This document shows positions 5,601 to 8,051 of a stretch of 8,051 bases of DNA, piece by piece. Position 1 is the stretch's first letter; each line of letters starts with the position of its first letter. The DNA lies in assembly GCA_900768725.1 (NCBI GenBank), contig CAAGDU010000065.1:1-8051 (forward strand). The letters run 5' to 3'. Under the pieces are notes generated by a model. The model was given only the letters and a program-made list of their open reading frames with translations. It was not told the origin of the DNA and did no database searches. The stretch is from Bacteroidales bacterium (lineage in GTDB: Bacteria > Bacteroidota > Bacteroidia > Bacteroidales > Paludibacteraceae). A program made the position numbers and the translations under genes.

Positions 5601-8051
5601 CTATAATCGTACTCCCTACGAGGGCAGTTGGAATGCTACGCTCTATGGCAACAATACAGATTGGCTGTTCCAAGCCCTCGCGCTTGAGGCAGGCAAAGAA
5701 TATGCTTTCTCTATGTGGGCAAGGTCATCCGACGATGCATATATTCGCGTAATGCTCGGCAATGAGGCAAACAAAAATGCAATGCCGGTTATGGTAGTTT
5801 CCAATCCTTCGTTGAGTACATCCAATTATCAATATCTCTCCGGTAAGATTACGGTTGAGACCACCGGCACCTATTTCATCGGCATACGCGGATACTCATA
5901 CCATAATTTCAACGCCATTAGCATAGACAATGTTATGGTGCGCGAAATAGAAGCACACACCATTAAGCTTAACGGCACCCACGCTACCCTCACTGCCGAC
6001 AAAGCAACGGCAAGCTTTGGCGATACGGTAACCCTGTCCTATACCTTGGATAAGAACTGCGCTTGGGGTAATTACACCACGGATATTGATGTTAAATGGA
6101 TTGATGCCAATCGCTTTATCATGCCCGATAAAGCCATTACCATAGGTAATACCGCCATCGCGCCAACACCGATTCCGTACTTTGAAGGCTTCGAGAAGGG
6201 GAACTCCGACCAACAGAATGTCGCGGGGTGGCTCCAGCAAAGCGAGAAAGGTGATTATTCTTGGGTTGCCAATGCTTCCCAACAATACCAGAACCGTGCT
6301 CCTCATGAAGGCAGATGGAATGCCTATCTCTATGGCGACAATACCGATTGGCTGTTCCAAGCCTTCACGCTCGAGGCAGGTAAGGAATATGCCTTCTCTA
6401 TGTGGGCAAGGTCATCCAGCAACGCACAGATTCGTGTAATGCTCGGCAATGAGGCAAACAAAGAAGCGATGTCGGTTATGGTAGTTCCTACTACTACACT
6501 GAGTACATCCGATTATCAATATCTCTCGGGTAAGATTACGGTTGAGACCACCGGTACCTATGTCATCGGCATACGCGGATATACTTTAAACTCAAGTAAC
6601 TATACCAGCATAGATAATATACAAGTGCGCGAAGCACAGTCCCACACCATTACGCTTAAAGGCATCCACGCTACCCTTACTGCCGACAAGGAAACGGCAA
6701 GCGTTGGAGATACGGTAACCCTATTCTATACTTTGGATGAAAATAGTTATTGGGGAAATTACACTACGGACATTAATGTAACATGGGTAGATGCCAATCG
6801 CTTTATCATGCCCGATGCACCTGTCGCAGTCGGTAACACTGCCATTGCGGCAAAACCTGTCCCTTACTTTGAAGGCTTCGAGGATGGTAATACCCAAGAT
6901 GCAGTGGTAGCCGATTGGCTCCAGCAAAGCGAAAATGGTGATAATTCATGGGTTGCCAATTCCATAAATACAAATTATAATCGCACTCCCTACGCAGGCA
7001 GTTGGAATGCAACACTCCGTTACGGCAACACCGATTGGCTCTTCCAAGCCCTTACCTTGGAGGCAGGCGAGAACTATGCGCTATCGCTATACGCGCGGCA
7101 AGATTATGCTAATACTACCTATGCAAATATCACAGCGGCATTGGGTACGGATTGCAGCAAAGACGCCATGACCACTACCCTTATCAACCAAACAGGGCTG
7201 ACCAACGGCGATTACCAATTGCTCACCGACACCTTCCATGTAGCGGAAACCAAAGCATACGTATTGGGTATAAAGGGATATATCAATGGCTCCCCCTATT
7301 ATATCTCTATGGACAATATCCTTGTGTCGCAGGAGGTATATCCGGTGTCTATCGCAACACCCGTTGGCGTAGATGGCTTTACCGAGGATGCAGCCCGCGC
7401 GGCATTGGCTACCCTCTTGCTGACCGCGCAAGACAGAAAAGGTAACACCAAATGCACTATTACCAACCTCGCCGAGAATTGGGTATTAGACCTCGAAAAC
7501 AAGAAGGCAACCTACACTGCCGCCGACAGCCTTTTGCCTGTGGGCTACTATTGCACCGATACAATAACCGTTGATTTGGTTCTCAACCAATACACGCTTA
7601 CCATCAACGAGGCATCGAATGGTACTGTTACCGGCACCACAAGCGGCACCTACGACTACGGCAAGGTGGTTACCCTCACCGCTACGGCTAACGAGTCCTA
7701 CCACTTCGTACAATGGTCAGACGGGACAAAGGATGCTACCTACACCTTCACCCTCACAGGCGACACCACCCTCTCCGCTGAGTTTGCTATCAACCAACAT
7801 ACAGTAACTATAGGCGAGGCTGTGAATGGTAGCGTCAATGTGACAGTGGACGGCAAAGACACCACAGCGACCACCTTCGACTACGGCACCAAGGTTACCC
7901 TCACCGCTACCCCTGAGGTAGGTTACCACTTTGTACAATGGTCCAACGGCGCTACGGATGCAACTTATACCTTCCCCCTCACAAGCGACACCACCCTCAC
8001 CGCTGAGTTTGCTATCGACCAACACACGGTAACTTTAGGCGAGGCTGTGAA
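2590..8051 (+). CDS. Giant secreted repeat protein, probable surface adhesin (3' end beyond window)
   Basis: 1820 complete codons are present and the frame stays open to the window edge, so the 3' end is missing. ATG 2590 is the first start after an in-frame stop at 2569 and is followed directly by a signal peptide. Residues 36-1424 hold six modules. Each pairs a ~155-residue beta-rich domain, starting P(Y/F)FEGFE and ending (I/L)DN(I/V), with a ~73-residue B-repeat-like linker ending in WVDANRFIMP-type sequence. Module 7 (1425-1582) has the first domain only. After a connector, InlB-type B-repeats begin at 1668. The FEGFE...GW...W...DWL...GI(K/R)GY...IDN pattern resembles choice-of-anchor-J / cleaved-adhesin / MAM-like domains of Bacteroidota surface proteins. 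Export through the inner membrane is clear; surface attachment and adhesion are inferred. No catalytic motif was recognised. No frameshift was found when it was read through. Confidence 0.93.
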   Translation, partial: MKKLFFSSLLVLLTLIGIVPRLAAQTTPQLTPRTVPFFEGFEEENIQNVVVAGWAQQSERGSESWVANSTNTNFNRTPYAGKWNATLYRNNTDWLYTLVSLKADTPYDISLCARQDGDSTSYANITVALGKAIDKDSMTLTIIPQTGIKNGDYQWLRDTFSVPADGDYVLGIKGYIANTSSSTNYISLDNILLQERTAHAITIPAQECGTLTATPSSASMGDTVTLNYTMKTGYFFKDYTTDVPVQWVDANRFIMPTGDVTIALDAVAPKAIPYFEGFENGNTDQKKVAGWVQQSERGSESWVANTSRTYYNSTPYAGSWNATLNEYNTDWLFQAFTLEAGKEYAFSMWTRSYKNAQISVMLGSDAKKDSMSVEVVPATTLSTSDYQYISAKFTVEITGTYVIGIRGYSYYSPNFISIDNVMVRETEAHTITLGGTHATLTANKATASIGDTVTLSYTLDKNCAWGNYTTDIDVKWIDANRFIMPDEDIEVGNVAISLKTIPYFEGFEEGNTDQQNVVGWAQQSTNGSYSWAANTSQIYYHCTPYAGKWNATLYDNDMAWLFQYITLEQGKTYRFSMFARQNNSTASYANITVQLGTFAHKDSMQTTIVSKTSVINGDYQLLTDTFSVETTGNYIIGIKGFIASSYLSIDNIAISEDIMHTISTTNAELGTISVSKNSAAFGDTIILSHTMTEGIFTGYATNTPVHWISDTSFVVLHDDVIVGFDTSYYHTLPFFEGFENGNTDQKKVVGWLQQSEAGSSSWVANATQTDYNRTPYAGSWNATLHYSNTDWLYTIVPLKADTPYDISLYARQDYPSTSYANITVALGKAIDKDSMTINLIPQTGIKDGDYQWLRGTFSVPTDGYYVLGIKGYMNSSPYYISLDNILLQEHTAHTIIISEQECGTLITTPSSASMGDTVTLSYTMNTGYFFKDYTSDVQVQWVDANRFIMPERDVTIALDAVAPKTIPYFEGFEDGNADQKKVAGWVQQSEYGNDAWVANATKTDYNRTPYEGSWNATLYGNNTDWLFQALALEAGKEYAFSMWARSSDDAYIRVMLGNEANKNAMPVMVVSNPSLSTSNYQYLSGKITVETTGTYFIGIRGYSYHNFNAISIDNVMVREIEAHTIKLNGTHATLTADKATASFGDTVTLSYTLDKNCAWGNYTTDIDVKWIDANRFIMPDKAITIGNTAIAPTPIPYFEGFEKGNSDQQNVAGWLQQSEKGDYSWVANASQQYQNRAPHEGRWNAYLYGDNTDWLFQAFTLEAGKEYAFSMWARSSSNAQIRVMLGNEANKEAMSVMVVPTTTLSTSDYQYLSGKITVETTGTYVIGIRGYTLNSSNYTSIDNIQVREAQSHTITLKGIHATLTADKETASVGDTVTLFYTLDENSYWGNYTTDINVTWVDANRFIMPDAPVAVGNTAIAAKPVPYFEGFEDGNTQDAVVADWLQQSENGDNSWVANSINTNYNRTPYAGSWNATLRYGNTDWLFQALTLEAGENYALSLYARQDYANTTYANITAALGTDCSKDAMTTTLINQTGLTNGDYQLLTDTFHVAETKAYVLGIKGYINGSPYYISMDNILVSQEVYPVSIATPVGVDGFTEDAARAALATLLLTAQDRKGNTKCTITNLAENWVLDLENKKATYTAADSLLPVGYYCTDTITVDLVLNQYTLTINEASNGTVTGTTSGTYDYGKVVTLTATANESYHFVQWSDGTKDATYTFTLTGDTTLSAEFAINQHTVTIGEAVNGSVNVTVDGKDTTATTFDYGTKVTLTATPEVGYHFVQWSNGATDATYTFPLTSDTTLTAEFAIDQHTVTLGEAV
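2695..3405 (+). repeat. Adhesin module 1 (type A)
   Basis: Residues 36-272. The beta-rich domain (36-198) carries type A hallmarks ARQD, SYANITVALG, KDSM, NGDYQWL and YVLGIKGY. The linker (199-272) contains CGTLTATPSSASMGDTVTL and ends in WVDANRFIMP. It is closest to module 4: 3220-3405 against 5302-5487 aligns without gaps over 186 nt with about 16 mismatches by hand count. Confidence 0.8.
3406..4092 (+). repeat. Adhesin module 2 (type B)
   Basis: Residues 273-501. Type B hallmarks are AFSMWTRS, ISVMLG, TLSTSDYQY and YVIGIRGY; the linker (429-501) contains DKNCAWGNYTTDIDVKWIDA. It is closest to module 5: 3931-4047 against 6013-6129 differs at only 3 of 117 positions by hand count. Its first part also shares an almost identical DNA stretch with module 1 (QQSERGSESWVAN), a sign of mosaic exchange. 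Confidence 0.8.
4093..4785 (+). repeat. Adhesin module 3 (type A', divergent linker)
   Basis: Residues 502-732. The domain (502-659) is type A-like (ARQN, SYANITVQLG, KDSM, NGDYQLL, IIGIKGF). The linker (660-732) is the most divergent in the protein: it keeps FGDTIILSHTM and HWI but has SFVVLHDD where the others have RFIMPD. No other copy in the window matches this linker closely. Confidence 0.75.
4786..5487 (+). repeat. Adhesin module 4 (type A)
   Basis: Residues 733-966, a near copy of module 1 including the linker (893-966) with CGTLITTPSSASMGDTVTL and WVDANRFIMP. Together with module 5 it repeats the module 1-2 arrangement at an offset of about 2.09 kb, which suggests duplication of a multi-module block. 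Confidence 0.8.
5488..6174 (+). repeat. Adhesin module 5 (type B)
   Basis: Residues 967-1195. It has AFSMWARS, IRVMLGNEAN, STSNYQYLSG and FIGIRGYS; the linker (1123-1195) is nearly identical at DNA level to that of module 2. The KDSM motif of modules 1-4 is replaced by KNAM. Module 6 follows with the same type, so B is present in tandem here. Confidence 0.8.
6175..6861 (+). repeat. Adhesin module 6 (type B)
   Basis: Residues 1196-1424. It resembles module 5 closely (FSMWARSS, IRVMLGNEANK, KITVETTGTY, VIGIRGY). Its linker (1352-1424) is a more diverged version of the module 2/5 linker, with ENSYWGNYTTDINVTWVDA. KEAM replaces KDSM. Confidence 0.8.
6862..7335 (+). repeat. Adhesin module 7 (type A'', no linker of the usual kind)
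   Basis: Residues 1425-1582. The domain has YARQDYANTTYANITAALG, NGDYQLLTDTF and YVLGIKGY, closest to modules 3 and 4. The usual GDTVTL...RFIMP linker is absent; an unrelated connector follows. This ends the first repeat array. Confidence 0.78.
7336..7590 (+). other. Unassigned connector between the two repeat arrays
   Basis: Residues 1583-1667 start YPVSIATPVGVDGF, contain the helix-prone Ala-rich stretch EDAARAALATLLLTAQD and end TDTITVDLVLNQ. This segment is unlike either array and I do not recognise it. The final strand (TITVDLVLNQ) may be the last beta-strand of a small domain that leads into the B-repeats. Confidence 0.6.
7591..8051 (+). repeat. InlB-type B-repeat array (two complete, third begins)
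   Basis: Copies are at 7591-7797 (residues 1668-1736, 69 aa), 7798-8022 (1737-1811, 75 aa) and from 8023. Each has the (H/Y)T(V/L)TI.EA.NG...YG..VTLTA....YHFVQWS(D/N)G..DATYTF.L..DTTL(S/T)AEF pattern of divergent InlB B-repeat (Flg_new-like) domains. The six-residue excess of copy 2 lies in the NVTVDGKDTTAT loop. Copy junctions are almost identical at DNA level (about 7779-7820 against 8004-8045), so the array probably continues past the window. These domains usually act as stalks or ligand-presenting modules in secreted proteins. Confidence 0.88.

Noticed and set aside
5896..6360. 154-codon minus-strand open frame inside the adhesin
   Set aside because: It is antisense to the intact adhesin reading frame, and related antisense frames recur in other modules as a by-product of the DNA repeats.
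2695..7335. CRISPR-like or transposon-like direct repeats
   Set aside because: The repeats are ~690-710 bp, in frame and protein-coding with conserved domain motifs, without spacers, terminal inverted repeats or transposase.

Overview
The window looks like a chromosomal piece of a Bacteroidota member, most likely Bacteroidales. This is inferred from a promoter that fits the Bacteroidota TTTG / TAnnTTTG consensus, A-rich leaders without Shine-Dalgarno sequences, and a giant secreted protein built from choice-of-anchor-J / cleaved-adhesin-like modules followed by InlB-type B-repeats. No rRNA, tRNA, transposase or CRISPR array is visible.

Layout. (1) 1-185: non-coding leader with a G-quadruplex-prone G tract, a GC-rich hairpin, an 18-bp perfect inverted repeat, and a degenerate 7-nt tandem repeat that runs directly into the next start codon. 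(2) 186-1862, +: ettA, a complete translational-throttle ABC-F ATPase. (3) 1863-2589: a 727-bp spacer. It holds a good consensus promoter (2042-2073), ten copies of CTAT (2133-2172) inside a small candidate ORF, a 24-bp tandem duplication, at least four GC-rich palindromes, and short periodic tracts of 7 and 9 nt. (4) 2590-8051, +: the 5' part (1820 complete codons, no stop reached) of a very large exported repeat protein. It has a signal peptide, seven ~230-residue modules in the order A-B-A'-A-B-B-A'', an unassigned ~85-residue connector, then two complete InlB-type B-repeats and the start of a third at the window edge.

How it fits together. ettA is a housekeeping translation factor and probably has no functional link to the large protein. 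The large protein is probably a surface or secreted adhesin; its C-terminus, where a type IX secretion or other anchoring signal would be expected, lies beyond the window. Its modules are nearly identical at DNA level in places, which points to recent duplication or gene conversion. The most interesting part is the spacer. A tetranucleotide microsatellite lies about 40 nt downstream of the predicted transcription start, inside a small ORF. Changing its copy number would switch the ORF between a 55-aa peptide, a very short peptide and a roughly 85-aa peptide with a hydrophobic, glycine-patterned segment. This has the form of a phase-variation switch upstream of the adhesin, although the small ORF may be spurious.
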